Source of the DNA: Argyresthia goedartella | Lineage: Eukaryota > Arthropoda > Insecta > Lepidoptera > Argyresthiidae | Length of the DNA stretch: 64,000 bases | Assembly: GCA_949825045.1 (NCBI GenBank) | Contig: OX463815.1 | Coordinates: 15,679,231-15,743,230, forward strand | Direction: 5' to 3' | Part shown: positions 42,305-54,480 of the stretch, piece by piece | Position numbering within the stretch: position 1 is the stretch's first letter | How the letters are laid out: each line of letters begins with the position of its first letter | Notes under the pieces: model-generated | Told to the model about the DNA's origin: nothing | Database searches by the model: none | The model's input: only the letters and a program-made list of their open reading frames with translations | Made by a program: the position numbers and the translations under genes

Positions 42305-44455
42305 TGTGCCAAATCCCATGTAAGTGCTACCCTACGCAACATAAGAAACACCTGTACAAAGTTTCATGACTTTAGGCTCTCCGGTTTAGGCTGTGCATTG
42401 GCTCTCGGTCAGTCAAATGCCGTTTTATTAAATATATTTGAACCGTCCATATTTCATTTGTTTATAATGGGATTCGTGTGGTTTGAAATAAACGTTTTTT
42501 AATTTTAATTTGAGAAGCGTACTGCGTAGCTAGCTATCTACCTGCTTGCCTGCTAATGACTCCCGGGAGGCTTGGGTGTGGTTTACCTCTGCGTGTTGTC
42601 TACGTCGGTGGCTGCGTAAATTGATTAATAAATAATAATTTGCTGCTGACGAGGGTCTTTGGCCTATGACACATCTTGAGCCTGAACATTAACTTCTACA
42701 ACCACAACGTAGGTCTTGTGACCCAGACTGCCCACCTTACGTAGTCACTTACTCCAAAACGTTTAATCATCTTCATGGCTATTTTACCTATATACTCATT
42801 AAACATATTTAGCCTCAGTAGCTTTCAATAGGAAAATGCAGTCGTTTTCATTCAATCTTGTTTAAAGTAAAACACTTTTTTATTGCTTAGTGAGAATGAG
42901 AGTATTATTCCATTTTAAAATGTAGATTATCCGGCAGATTAGAAGCAGTCTTTAAAAATTACTGATTTGAAAAAAATATTTTACGATCACCAAGTTACAT
43001 TTGTTGTAGTAAATGGACACAGAAAAGGTATTATGTGTTAGTGAGATCGTTAATGGTAGTCCCACTTATATAGGTATTATGTGTTTGTGAGATCGTTAAT
43101 GGTAGTTCCACATATATAGGTACACAGAAATGTTTAAAGTTTTAAGCAGGTCATTTAACAAGTCCCCTACATAAATTCGCCGTTAAAGTGTGTTAAGTAC
43201 GCTCGTCGACACACACGCATACCCTCTCGTCTATTTAGTTAAGTCTGACATAAAAACCCACAATAAAGTTAATAAATAACTGAACTTTCTTTATCGAGGG
43301 AGACTCAACTTTTATCATTGGAGCTGGAACGCAGATTGCCTACCGATCTCGCTTATTCAATAGAATATAGAGTTTGACATATAAAGAAATATACGAACTT
43401 CGGCAAGTGTTTGCAAACACATTAGTTCCGTGCCATTGACCCGAACATATTGTATTGTTAAACGTATTGTGACTGCGCAGATATACGAGTAAATATGCAC
43501 CAACCTACCTAGATAATATTAAATATAGTAACTTCGAAAGCCTCGCCGCAAGATCGATATATAGAGTATTTAATTTGAGAAAATAATTTGAAAATTATGC
43601 GTAGAGTTGGTTATATAGTTTTACTCAATTACTCAATTACGTATAATTACTTTCAAACAAATATGTTGTAGACCAAGAAAGAAATGTATCTTATTTTCAT
43701 CATCCACATTTTCAAACCTACTTGTATATCAATTAAGAGCTTTCATCCTTATCTTTTTATTTCCATGATGAAACAAGAATAAATATTATTCATGATTAAG
43801 AACTCATGATTAATGCGAACTCTATCAATTTTATGGCCTCTTTTACAAATTACGCTATGTCATGGATAAACCTTATCTGTCTGATAAATCGTCAATTCTG
43901 TAAGTGAAAACACAATATATCTGGCAGATAAAGTTTATACTTAACATAACATAACTTGTGGAATAAACCCTAACAATTATATTCTATTGTCAATGACACA
44001 TTGAATGATAGATTTCGTGAGGTTATTTACGTGTATCGTCTGAGAAATTGTAGAGTCAATAGAATCTAATCACAGCCGAAGTATTGACGAAAGAGTACTT
44101 AAAAAGTTGTGTCAAAATATTTTATAAATATAAAGAAAAGGACGCCAAATGATGTCTTGCAAAGTCATACAAAAATAAGCAATGAGAAAGTTCTGGAAAT
44201 TCGTATTTTTTATGAAAATTTGTTGACTTCTGATATTTTTATATAATAAATAACTTTAAAAGTTTGTGTAAGAAACTCTTGAAATTAAAAATATTGGGTA
44301 CCCAGCCCGTATTCTGGTAAATCTAAGCAGTGCGCTAAGATAATCCTTTTCAATACAATTATTTCTGTTGTACTGTTTGTTACATTGCTTAGAGTAACTA
44401 ACACAACTGCTGCGTAGTTTTACAGAAGGGTTTACCTTGATTACAACTTTACAGG
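42305..44455. other. No gene; one 46 bp tandem duplication
   Basis: 43027-43072 and 43073-43118 are two copies of GGTATTATGTGTTAGTGAGA... with four or so differences. The rest is AT-rich without frames or recognised repeats. Confidence 0.5.
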
Positions 44456-44690
44456 TACACTGACGAGCAATGAAAAAGTTCCACCCACAAAATGCCGACA
44501 AACACCCATCCAATTTTTTAAAACATTTAATTTAAAATGTGAACAAAATATTTACGTTTTTAATTGGTTATATTCTGATGCGCTGTTAAATGTACTTCAA
44601 TATTGCAGACGGCGTCATTAAACTAACCTTTCCCGTTTAAGAGTGATTTGGTGCTATCTCACTGGAACTTTTTCATTGCTCGTCAGTGTA
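44456..44690. mobile_element. Tc1-like MITE, 235 bp including TA duplications
   Basis: CACTGACGAGCAATGAAAAA (then GTTCCA) at the left and TGGAACTTTTTCATTGCTCG (then TCAGTG) at the right are exact complements over about 26 bp, and both are flanked by TA. The interior is AT-rich and non-coding. Any transposase source would be a Tc1-type element elsewhere. Confidence 0.82.
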
Positions 44691-45179
44691 TATTACGATT
44701 GTATGTGTTGATAGTTTAAGATATTGCTATCTGCTGGTTTTACAGAGTTGACAATTAACAACAATGTCGATATTATATCGTTTGGTATTGTCGTAAGTGA
44801 AATAATGTAGATAATACATTAGGACAGATCAGCATTTGAGTTTACCAATATGAATAAGGGATCGATAATGTTTATACTTATTATGTAGTTGATCAATAAA
44901 ATTAAATCATCCTGACGGAGGCGTTTTATTACATTGTACATTACACATATGGACTAATATCATTTGGAGCGTTGGCTCCACAATCCATAATAATAAAGTG
45001 TGCTCACATAATCCTTCTTTATTACCAACGTCTGGTCGGACAATTACAAATAAGTCTGCAATAATTGCATACATTGTCCTATCTTTACAAAGACAAAAGT
45101 AAAGAGAAAAAGAAGATACCTTTTTCTGTGGAAGGACACTTATGTATTTATCTCTCTTTTCTATGTATTTTGTATGCAA
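44691..45179. other. No gene recognised
   Basis: AT-rich; frames at 44907-45179 overlap a repeat and have no similarity that I know. Confidence 0.35.
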
Positions 45180-45335
45180 ACGGTCCCGGCTACCGGCGAT
45201 ACTGGGTAGTAGTACTCGTGAAACCCCTCTATCAACCCGTACTGAGCCAGCGTGATGGAGTATGGCTCAATCTTACTCGATTCCGGGTTACCCCATTAAT
45301 GTGCCCGTCGGTGGGTACATTAACGGGCTACATGT
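45180..45335 (-). repeat. Dispersed repeat D, copy (minus)
   Basis: CAACCCGTACTGAGCCAGCG, GGAGTATGGCTCAATCTTAC and CCGGGTTACCCCATTAATGT are the reverse complement of the D core. A partial palindrome, CCCATTAATGTGCCCGTCGG / TACATTAACGGGC, forms its end. Confidence 0.65.
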
Positions 45336-45471
45336 ATTATCTATTATAATACTGGCATACATTTTTATACAATATACATGTCGTAACAATATCGTAGAAT
45401 TGATTATAACATGTCATTATGTAGCCAACCATGGTTGAATTAGAACTTTCATTGAACGAAGAAATATTTTA

Positions 45472-45585
45472 GGGCAAAACACTGCGGTAGCTTAGTTAAA
45501 GACTAAAGGGAGCGAGCGCAGCGAAGCCTTTGAATAGTCTTCGTGTTAGGTCAACATGTATAATACAAAAAACATTTGTACTTAA
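45472..45585. repeat. Shared core (CACTGCGGTAG) with internal hairpin
   Basis: GGGCAAAACACTGCGGTAGC, then AAGACTAAAGGGAGCGAGCG and GAAGCCTTTGAATAGTCTTC form a hairpin, followed by GTGTTAGGTCAACATGTA. The same core is in MITE N (29451-29545) and, without the hairpin, in both TGT-ended MITEs (34193-34255, 60046-60090). Confidence 0.6.
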
Positions 45586-45654
45586 TACAAATGCTTTTAA
45601 AAAGACATATTTTCATGGAATTCATCATTATTTCTGATCATTTCAGAAAATAAT

Positions 45655-45725
45655 TGAATATATCATGAAATGGTTGGCCATTTCATGATAAAGTCAATCC
45701 ATGTTTGGCTATTTCATGAAATAAC
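45655..45725. repeat. TTTCATGAAAT palindromic cluster
   Basis: TATCATGAAATGG TTGG CCATTTCATGATA (45661-45690) is a perfect hairpin. GGCTATTTCATGAAATAACC follows at 45710, and ATTTCTGATCATTTCAG precedes. No TIR boundaries were found. Confidence 0.6.
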
Positions 45726-46305
45726 CAAATTAAACGATATAGCTACGACATCCATACAGTCACGCTGTTTCTCATATGGAGTGGCAAAGGCCCAGTAAAC
45801 GCACTGGTAAACGTGAATCAATAAGAGATAGCAGCAGCAGCATATACGAGTTTTAAGCTAGCGAATCCCGAGAAAACCTGCACATATCAACAACTACGGC
45901 GATGGGCTAGCCACCTGCCACGCAAAATGGATCTGAATAACTGACTAAACGTGGGCACAACTGTGTCTCTACCCCCCCGTACAGGAGAGGGCGTGACGCT
46001 GTGTTGTGTTGTTGTAGAGCTAGACAATGTTGATACGAAAAGGTTCCTGTCTACCCTGATTTGTCACGGTTTTATAAACATGGAGTGACAGCAGCTGCTG
46101 CTGCCGTTTGTCCATCGGAGCATTATATCCCTCATTCGAATACGTTGCTTTTGCGTGTTTCTGTCGGAGATTTGGAGTTTTATTTTATCGGCTTCGTTCA
46201 TTGTTCATTTTATTGTTGTTTTTTTCTGCTTGTTGAGTGTGTGGAAAATCTTCTAGCTCATAACAGAAAGTACCTTTTGAAATTCAGAGCTTTAATATTA
46301 CTATC

Positions 46306-46545
46306 GACGACCGGTTTAGCCGAGTGGGTAGTGACCCTGCCTACGAAGCCGACGGTCCTGGGTTCGAATCCCGGTAAGGGCAAATATTTGTGTGATGAGC
46401 ATGAATGTTTGTTTCTTAGTCTTGGATGTTTTCTATGTATTTATCTCTATTAAATATATCGTCATCTAGTAACCACAAGCCCACAACACAAGCCGTGTTG
46501 AGCTTACTATGGGCCTAGTTCGATTTGTGTAAGATTATTTTCTAA
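46306..46545 (+). repeat. tRNA-derived SINE family A, best full-length copy
   Basis: A box GGTTTAGCCGAGTGGGTAGT, B box GGTTCGAATCCCGG (46370), body AAATATTTGTGTGATGAGCA, then CCCACAACACAAGCCGTGTT and GGGCCTAGTTCGATTTGTGT, ending in a T-rich tail. The head does not form a tRNA acceptor stem, so it is a retroposon, not a tRNA gene. Confidence 0.8.
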
Positions 46546-48040
46546 TATATATTAATTTTATATTTATATTTTACTATACTTATATTGTGAGTTTCAATAG
46601 ACAGCTCCTATTTCCTCGGAATAGTGAAATAAAAACCAAATTGTGTTGTTCTGAAAATAATGGACATTTTATTAAACACCTGCTTTACACAATTCGATAT
46701 TTTACCTTTATAGCAAATACACTTAATGGTTAGTTATTATAAGACTTACCTGAAAAGAAAAACAACAATTAAAGCTATTATTCAGAGACCTATAATAAAT
46801 TATTCACAATAATCTCTAAATGCTAAATAGTTTAGAGATTTTTGTAAATAATTATCATAGTGACATCTTTCACAACCGCCCGTTCCATACCATAGATCCT
46901 TCATCTAGTACCATAGACTACTATATATTACTATTATACTAGTATACTATAGAAATATAAAGAAAATGTTCTATATTCATGTTCGAATAATACCTAGCGA
47001 GGACGTGCCGATTGCGATAATTTGCTGATTAACGAAATGCCAAATTGAATTAATTAAAATGAAAAATTACATGATATTACCAATTCTCTTCAGAAAATAA
47101 ACGTCCATAGGCATTCTTTTATTAGTTACTTAGTTAGTCTTTTCTAATCGAATACGATTGATATTTTACTACTACATTACAATGTACGTTTTGTAATGCA
47201 CATAAATTCTGCTAAGTTCAGCGCTTTATCGGCGAGTGCCCGTTGTCATGCCACCAGAAGTCAAGGGTCAACAAACGGAATAGTGCAAGGGGCGCTTAGT
47301 ATTACACGTAAAGTGGAGCAATCGAGCTACTACGTCGTAGCGGCAGCGTCTGTCGTAGCGGCGGACGTAGAAGGTGCTACGCTGTGTAGCGTGACTGCTA
47401 CGATCGTCTCGCAGACACGGAATACACGAGTTAGGGCTGGTGTCGGTGTCGATAGATTCGAATGTCGATATTATAAAATAAATACATGCAAAATAATAAA
47501 TCCTATAGTTGACGATATTACCAAAATTGCGAGAAGAATCTGGATTGGCACAATACCAGACCGGCAGCAGGCAAACAAGCTGACCAATGAGGAGTAAGAC
47601 CTGTGCTAGTGATTAGTGATTCTAAATCAGTTTACCAAAATAAACGAAGTCAGCAAACGATATATTCATCTAATTCTAGTGCTGTTGTGTTATATTTAAC
47701 TTACAGTGGTCTGGGGGAACTGTGTTACTGTGAGTGAGAAAATAATTACATACATGATTTAAGTAAAGAAAGAAACATTCAAGATACAATAACTCAAGAA
47801 CAACACTAGCCCCGGTCACTGGCCCTGTAACCCAGCCAACCCCCGAACTGGTAATCCAATTTCCATAATTAAGGAAAGCGTGGCATTCCCTTCAATCAAA
47901 GCCTAAAATTATAACAAACAAAATGTATACGGCCTTCAGTAATATTCACAAGTTCGGCAATTCTTTACTGCTATACATACCATAGTAGCATAGGCATAGG
48001 TTTGTTTATTCAGATAAACTTTACACCTGCATACAACGTC
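46546..48040. other. No supported gene; GC-richer island at 47200-47480
   Basis: A 133-codon plus frame (47196-47597) covers the GC-richer part, but it is low-complexity (repeats of GTAGCGGC/CGTAGC in both orientations) and has no domain. It could be a promoter/5' UTR region, which I cannot show. Confidence 0.35.
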
Positions 48041-48900
48041 GAGGAAATTCCATTTCCCGGTATAATTTTTAATTGTATTACCATGGCATAAGGTTCAAAA
48101 TTTCGATACCTTGCGCGTTCGCGCAGTAATGAACCGGTTATGAAATATCTACGCGTGAGGATAGTGGCAGCTGGCCGCCTGCAACCTTTGGTGTAAGTAA
48201 AGATATGAGTGAGTGATTGTTTCGACTGTAGCTACCTGCTTACTCAAACGTCGGCAATCCGGAAAACCGGTTGCTTACACGGTTTGGTACTAAAGTGAAA
48301 TCGGACGGCTGAGTGGTGAGTGTTCGTTCCACAAGATTTTTCGCCACGGAAGAAATTGGTTATTTACTTATATCGGGCGACAACGGTCAACAGATAACCA
48401 ATCCCACTAGCTATAATTTTAGTACGCAGTCCGTGTTTTCCTCGTCGGGAAGCCGGCTCATTGAATTTTCGCTAATTAGAAGGAGCGCTGAGAGTATTTT
48501 CTTATTAAAAGGACATCGATCGAAAGAGAAATTGAAAATTTTCGGTAAGAGTGAAACGGGCCATTTTGAATATTTATAGGTAGTAATTATTTTAGGTATG
48601 CAACGTGCATTAGACTGTCTCGAAACGGGGAAGCTTTTTCCCAATAGAGGGACACAGCACTTACAGGCTTGATAAAAAAAAAACAGTATAAACCACTTGC
48701 TAAAACGAAGATAAAGTGAGAATTCAATTGGACACTAAGATTAAAGTCGTGTCACAAATATTAAAAGAAGGGAGAAGAATGTAAAAAAAAAAAAGTGAAT
48801 ACCGCATCAAAATCGGTTCAGCCAAACGCGAGGTAATCGCGGACAAACATACGTACATACGGGTCAAGCGGAGAACCTCCTTTTTTTGAGTCTGTTAAAA
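48041..48900. other. Short repeats and unassigned sequence
   Basis: 48080-48110 (TACCATGGCATAAGGTTCAA) matches 388-410. 48807-48895 (CATCAAAATCGGTTCAGCCA ... GGAGAACCTCC) belongs to a repeat that I recall in many moth genomes and that is related to the one at 63815. An 88-codon plus frame at 48313-48579 is not recognised. Confidence 0.4.
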
Positions 48901-49127
48901 TACTGTTAAGTGGAATCCCTTTTGAAGTATGTAGGTATGTATAGATTTATATTTCTCGCTTTCATGATTTTTTCTATATTTTATGTTGTACCCACACGCC
49001 ATATTAATTAAGTATCTATAGAGTATGATTATAACATCAATCAGACACGGGGGTTGAAATTTAAAATAACCTGCTTGTTTGCTGTAATGCTGCTGCAGAC
49101 AGAATTCCCAATATTTTCATTTAATAG

Positions 49128-49545
49128 TAGTTTATGTGACTGCTACATAATGGAGAGCATTAATTCTCGAGAGTGTTTCATAATAATATCACTCGAGAGT
49201 TTTAATGCCTAATTATGTACAGTTATAGTAATTATATACATACACTAGTTTATCTACACACATATCATAAGCTCTCTTTAATGTGTTCAGGAACCGCATG
49301 TTCGACCGGCATGGTGGCATTGATAATTCTTTTGCACTTTTTAGCTTGTTCAGTAGTAGAAACTTCACAAACAAAGTAGGCACTCAGGCGGGCGTCGGCG
49401 TTCGAAATTTGAATGTCATTCATAATGTGTAATTTTTCAGATAAGAAATGAGTTTTACCAACTAGTTTAACATTATGCTGATCGTAACGTGCGGTTTTTG
49501 TATGCAGTAAAGAGGGTTTATGATACGTGTGTAGATAAACAATAT
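49128..49545 (-). repeat. Unnamed repeat X, copy C (empty site)
   Basis: Reverse orientation relative to A and B: ends AGTAGTTTATGTGACTGCTAC (49128) and TTATGATACGTGTGTAGATA (about 49535). It has the CTCGAG palindrome (49170-49205), CACTAGTTTATCTACACACA at about 49245 and GGCGTCGGCGTTCGAAATTT (about 49395). It lacks the DD82E element at the homologous TA. It is the longest uninterrupted copy (about 418 bp). Confidence 0.75.
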
Positions 49546-50507
49546 TATTCTTTACGCCATTTCCAAGAAGTGGAGCAAGAATCATGTTGCCAATTACAAT
49601 CCACAATTAATGACACACATTATACAACATGAGTTTGAGGTTCGACGGGCCAAAAGTCGATCGCTGTTATGAAATTTAAATGGGCGACGACGTACACAAT
49701 TCGATCGATAACCGTGTTTGCCGGAGCGCAAGGTGCGAACATATTTGGCTTGCCCTATTTGTGCGTACCCCCAATCTGTGACCCTACCGAGGGGGATTCC
49801 GGCGCGGTGTGCTAATTAGAGTAATTCTCCACGTCACCTCAGAGACGAATGCCTTTGGTGGCTATATTGGAAGCGTCATCGAATTAATTGAATAATGGAC
49901 CAACTTTAAAAACAATATTATATTGGTACAATACGGCATTTGACAAGGTAATTCAATAAATTTAGAAACCTGTCTCAAGCTGAACCTATTTCAACAAAAA
50001 CTATTGACCATATCATAATTCTAAATTTCCAGACGTTGTATTTTATAAACTCAAATTTGTGTTAAAAAGTCAGCATTTCACTATGACGTCACCTGCAAAT
50101 TTTACATAGAACTAAATTACCGTTTCGACAGTTCCTAAAAAGTATCTATATTGACTAGAAGTCAAATGCCGTATTCTTTTACGATTTAGTCGTGGATATT
50201 CACGTTCTTTAAGCGTCACGGTGACGTCTTTTGAATTGTTGTTTGTGAAAATGTACTGTACCTTTTAAGATAGAACTATACATGTAAAGCTAAGAAGTTC
50301 ACGGACATATCCACGATACCCCAACCATCTGTGTTATAGCTACCTTTTCCTTTGTTGATGTGAATGGTTTTGCACAATGTACTGGTAGCAAAAATGCTGA
50401 TGGATGAAAGAATTAATGAATTACACTAGCTTACAAAAAATACTCAGGCATGGAACCAATGTAAGTAAGAGTAAGTATAAATAAACTTAAACATTAATAC
50501 AGGCATA
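49546..50507. other. No gene recognised
   Basis: 49650-49870 is less AT-rich with short frames only. No splice-bordered exon that I would defend, and no repeat match. Confidence 0.35.
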
Positions 50508-50735
50508 TTTATTGCTTCTGGTCCCATACTACGTCACACACGTATAAACATCCAAGACCTTGGGGCCGGGCATCGAACCTGGAATCTCTCCTATGGTACG
50601 TAACAGAGATAGTCAACCACCCAACCCAACCCCTGTACTGAAGTCTAAAAATATTTAGGATGTCAATATAAAAACTGGTCAAATGGGAGTCGGACTCACG
50701 CACGAAGGGTTCTGTACCACCGTACAATGGTTGGG
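50508..50735. repeat. SINE C fragment followed by GGTTCCGTACC-type repeat
   Basis: 50508-50605: TTGCTTCTGGTCCCATACTA, CACGTATAAACATCCAAGAC and a degraded head match 37700-37860. 50676-50735: GGAGTCGGACTCACGCACGA, AGGGTTCTGTACCACCGTAC match 42045-42080. Confidence 0.55.
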
Positions 50736-51044
50736 ATGGTGTGGAGTTAATAGTTTGAATTTTACATAGCAAAATGTTGTTTACAAAGTTATTGGCGCGG
50801 CTTCTTTCAAACATACACCATGTACGTAACCAGGTAAATTTATACATTTGTATGTGGTTTAAAAATAAATAAAAAACCTTGGCTATTTCGGGTAGGTTTT
50901 CCTGTAATCTTTGGCTGAAGTTCTATATTCTGTATTATTTTTTCATAATTTTAGACTCTGTTTTTTCTTATTAGACTTGAATTATGTTACGGTTATCAAG
51001 ATGAGTATTTTTGCCGAATATTTTAAGACTCGTATAGTTCCTGA

Positions 51045-51125
51045 GAAAAGTTCCTGTGAAAGACGGACGGACGGACGCGCGAGTGATCCTATAAGGGTTC
51101 CTTCTTTTGAGCTACGGAACCATAA
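51045..51125 (+). repeat. GGTTCCGTACC-type repeat
   Basis: GAAAGACGGACGGACGGACG, GTGATCCTATAAGGGTTCC, GAGCTACGGAACC. Same family as 3688-3760 and 56808-56905. Confidence 0.55.
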
Positions 51126-52440
51126 AAGTATATGCACTGACTTTCGGTGTGTATATGTCATATTATGTTTTGTTTATTAATAGTTTAGGATCGATATTTT
51201 ATGGTTTGGATGATGGCCGAAATAAAATAGTCACCACTTTTAGCCATTCCTTTGTTACCGCTCATCTTTCCAATTCACGTTATTAATCTGTGTTCACGGT
51301 CAAAGTAAACTTGAAAAGTTTGTCGACGTCGATGTTTATTTTTATTTTACTACATATTGCAGTTTCCTATATTGTAGCAACAGCAATCGCTACAAAATAG
51401 AACACAGTGTAGGAAGCAGGAATAATTACGCGTCGAAAAAGTATGCGAATCGAACTGTCAGTGACTCTTTTGTACAATGACACAAGGTTCATTTTATCTG
51501 AATTTGAACACTTTTTCACATTGGAAATTATTCATTATTATTTCACCTGCTTGAATCACTGATTTCAAAATTCCGCTGTCGAGTAGCTGTCAACATTACA
51601 TCAATAAAAAAATACGGCTATACTTGTCCCTGTGAATCACACCATCTACTGATAACACTGGCTTTATCTGTATAATTGTATCATGCCGTACCTATACCCA
51701 AACCATGAACAAACCATAGCCAGTCAAGCGTCCAGGTTACTCAACTCCCCAAAAATAAAAGAGGGTTAGGCGTCCGGGGGAGGCAAGACACCAAAACGAC
51801 TTGCGGTATCTAATGCCATCTTTTGTTGTTTTCTTTAAACTTTAGTACTGCTACTCGGCGCTAGATGGTACTCTTGATTGTTTTTTAGTGGTATAAAACA
51901 GAAATTTCTTTCTGGCAACATGCAATGTGCAAAAAAAAATGGAAATTTCGCGAGGCGATTTCGAAGTGACATTTTGTGAAATTGGTGTTGTGTATCTCCG
52001 CAATTATGAGGTAATTACGCTGTTTTTACTATTTAATTATACAAATATCATACCAAAATAGAATCCTGAGGATGCCTAGATTACGTATAGGCACGTATTA
52101 TAATAGTTTCATGGCTACCAAGCCCAAAGAAATGCAAAAGATAACTTCCTCGTACCGAATCAAACATGCCGTCAAACTACTTACGAGTTTCTAGTGCCAA
52201 TTTTACAAAGACCTGATGTAGTTATAGCAGAAATAGAAGGAGTAGTTCCTTAATTAAGTTGAACAACCTTTGTCGTGAAGATTTATTGAGAGATTTGTGA
52301 CTATTTCATGCTTTGAGTCAGCTTTGAGTACTTTGGTTGGTGCCTTTACCGGTCTGGGGACTTGACTCCCCAGCGGACAATTGCAAATGAATGACAATAA
52401 GGCTCTCGACAGACAGACGTAGGAAAATGGGAAATTTTTT
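51126..52440. other. No gene recognised
   Basis: AT-rich, no usable frame, no repeat matched. Confidence 0.35.
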
Positions 52441-53380
52441 ACTTTGATTTGAATTGCTTTTGCATTACCTTCATTGGACTCCTACGGAGTCTATACAGGT
52501 GACTTTTATTTAGCTGACCAGATTATTACCATTTTTAACTTAAATTGGATTTGGTTTTGCAGTACCTACGGGGTCTTCATGCACTATACAAGGTGACTTT
52601 TAAGTAACTGACTAGATTATTACCATTTTGAACTTAGATTGGAATTGCTTTCGCAGTACCTACGGGGTCTTTATGCAATATACAGGGTGACTTTTAATTA
52701 GCTGACCAGACCATTAACATTATTTATCACTTTTTTTTAATATTGCGGTTCTTTTGGGGTCTTTAACAAACACTATTTTCAAAGACATTTTTAAAGACCT
52801 ATCTATAAATACCCCACACATATGTTTTTTTAATATGTCATTTTTAAAGACCTATCTATAGATACTCCACACATATGTTTGATGATTTTTTTTTGTTTTA
52901 GTTCCATGTATTGGAAGCCCCCATTTTTTTTTTTTCAATTTTTGCATTAAAATTGGAAAGTTGTTCATATTGATGGGTACTATCATTACCCAAAAGGAAC
53001 AAAGTTAATAAAATGACAATCCGTATACATTGTACGTTCACCCGGTATAGTTTTTTTATTTATAATTGTTTCTTTAATTTAAAATAAATACATTGCAGTA
53101 ATAGCGCATCCATATGGATAGGTATCCATATCATTTCCCATGAGGAATCACCCTGTATAGTTGATTTCTTTAAGTATATTGTTTTAATTTAAAATAAATA
53201 TTTTGCAGTAAAGCGCATCCATATGGATGGGATCCATATCATTCCCCAAAAGGAACAAAGTAAAAAAATGTCACCCTGTATACTGTATAATTGTGTGTTC
53301 ACCTGTATAGTCGTTTTTTTTTATTTATATAATGTGTTCTTTAATTTAATAAATATTTTGCAGTAACAGCACATCCAAAT
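52441..53380 (+). repeat. Composite minisatellite, three unit types
   Basis: Units of about 95 bp three times (52446-52715; GATTGGAATTGCTTTCGCAG, TACCTACGGGGTCTTTATGC, GGTGACTTTTAATTAGCTGA). Units of about 65 bp twice (52785-52880; TTTTTAAAGACCTATCTATA, CCCCACACATATG). Units of about 130 bp three times (53040-53370; AAATATTTTGCAGTAA, GCGCATCCATATGGAT, TCACCCTGTATA). Parts match the foldback element at 29664-29912, so the array derives from a transposon-like repeat. Confidence 0.72.
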
Positions 53381-54200
53381 ATATTTCATTGAAAAAATCA
53401 AACTGTTTGACGAAAACCTTACATCGGCGGCCATCTTGCCAATATTTCATCGACATGAAGCCCGATTGGGTTGGTCGAAATTTGTTCTGCTAGCGGTAAG
53501 TAATACATTTATTTCTGCTACATTAAACATATGCAGTGAAGAGTTATTGATATCGTTAGAAAGCTAAATAAATGTAGTTTATTTTTAAATAATTAATTAG
53601 GCTTCAAGTAATAAAATTAAGGGCCGGGCTCGATGTAAATAAAACATACGACAAAAAAATGTGACATTGTGAAGTTTACTATTTTTTTTTGACGCATTTG
53701 TTTTTGTTAAATGTAGTATTACTTTCCATATTATTATTTTGTATCTAATCACCTGTTAATTAATATTTTTATTATCTATATAACTATGTTAGTGAAGCAG
53801 ATATCACGTTTTTCGTAACATGGTGCCTGCCGCTCGAGTCGCTACACCACTGGATCGCGCGCTCGGACGTTTGAGCGTGTGGTGGCGTGGCGCGACGGAC
53901 GTTCAAGTGGATAGAGTAAATTATATCTACAAACTACAAGTAACGATTTCCCCCTTACTCAATACTACAAATTTAATTGAAACTTGCTTATAATGTAATA
54001 CGTTTTGACAATTTCCACGTGTCACAAGCATGCTTTCTTTCAGATGTGACTAAATCTTTCCCTAACCGATAAACTGCAAGAAATGCGTGCCATTTCTGAA
54101 AATTGGATGGAAGATAGAAGCCTTTAAAAAAAGGAAAGAAAAAAAAGAAAAGAGAAATGACACTTGACATTGGCGATATTAACCTACTAGTTGTTAGACC
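53381..54200. other. No gene recognised
   Basis: A short GC-rich patch at 53820-53905 (GCCTGCCGCTCGAGTCGC) resembles repeats that I recall from Lepidoptera but has no partner in this window. Confidence 0.35.
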
Positions 54201-54229
54201 GCCATTAAAGGAAGAAGAAGAAGACAGAT

Positions 54230-54414
54230 GAGACTAATATATTTTTGCTATTGACCTCATTGTTACCGCGCGGATTTCTCTTCGTTTTACATTTAGCTCG
54301 AGAAGCAATCGACCGAGGTTTATTTGGCGGCGGCGTCGCTCGATGTGTTTTGTCCTCGGATATTTCTGCTTGGGGAGCACAAAACGACGTCCTTCTGAAC
54401 TTGTAACTCAACAT
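54230..54414 (-). other. Possible small coding exon, unknown
   Basis: A minus-strand frame starting MLSYKFRRTSFCAPQAEISE, continuing THRATPPPNKPRSIASRAKC and KTKRNPRGNNEVNSKN. It is basic and GC-richer at third positions than the surrounding sequence, unlike the random frames nearby. No domain is recognised, no clean splice donor follows, and it ends in simple sequence. It could be the start of a host or transposon protein. Confidence 0.2.
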
Positions 54415-54480
54415 ATTTACGACTTCTTACCCATTTATTATTTCTATGCGTATGTTGCTGAACCAGAATATAAGACTATA

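Noticed and set aside
46306..46385. tRNA gene candidates (also 2692-2760, 28944-29025, 37790-37882)
   Set aside because: A and B boxes are present, but the acceptor and anticodon stems do not pair, and each is followed by a shared SINE body or truncated. They are SINE heads, not tRNA genes.
46061..46453. 130-codon plus-strand ORF
   Set aside because: Its last third is the SINE A head read as protein, and the first part is low-complexity hydrophobic sequence.
47196..47597. 133-codon plus-strand ORF
   Set aside because: It covers a patch of GTAGCGGC-type short repeats, has no domain and lacks splice context.
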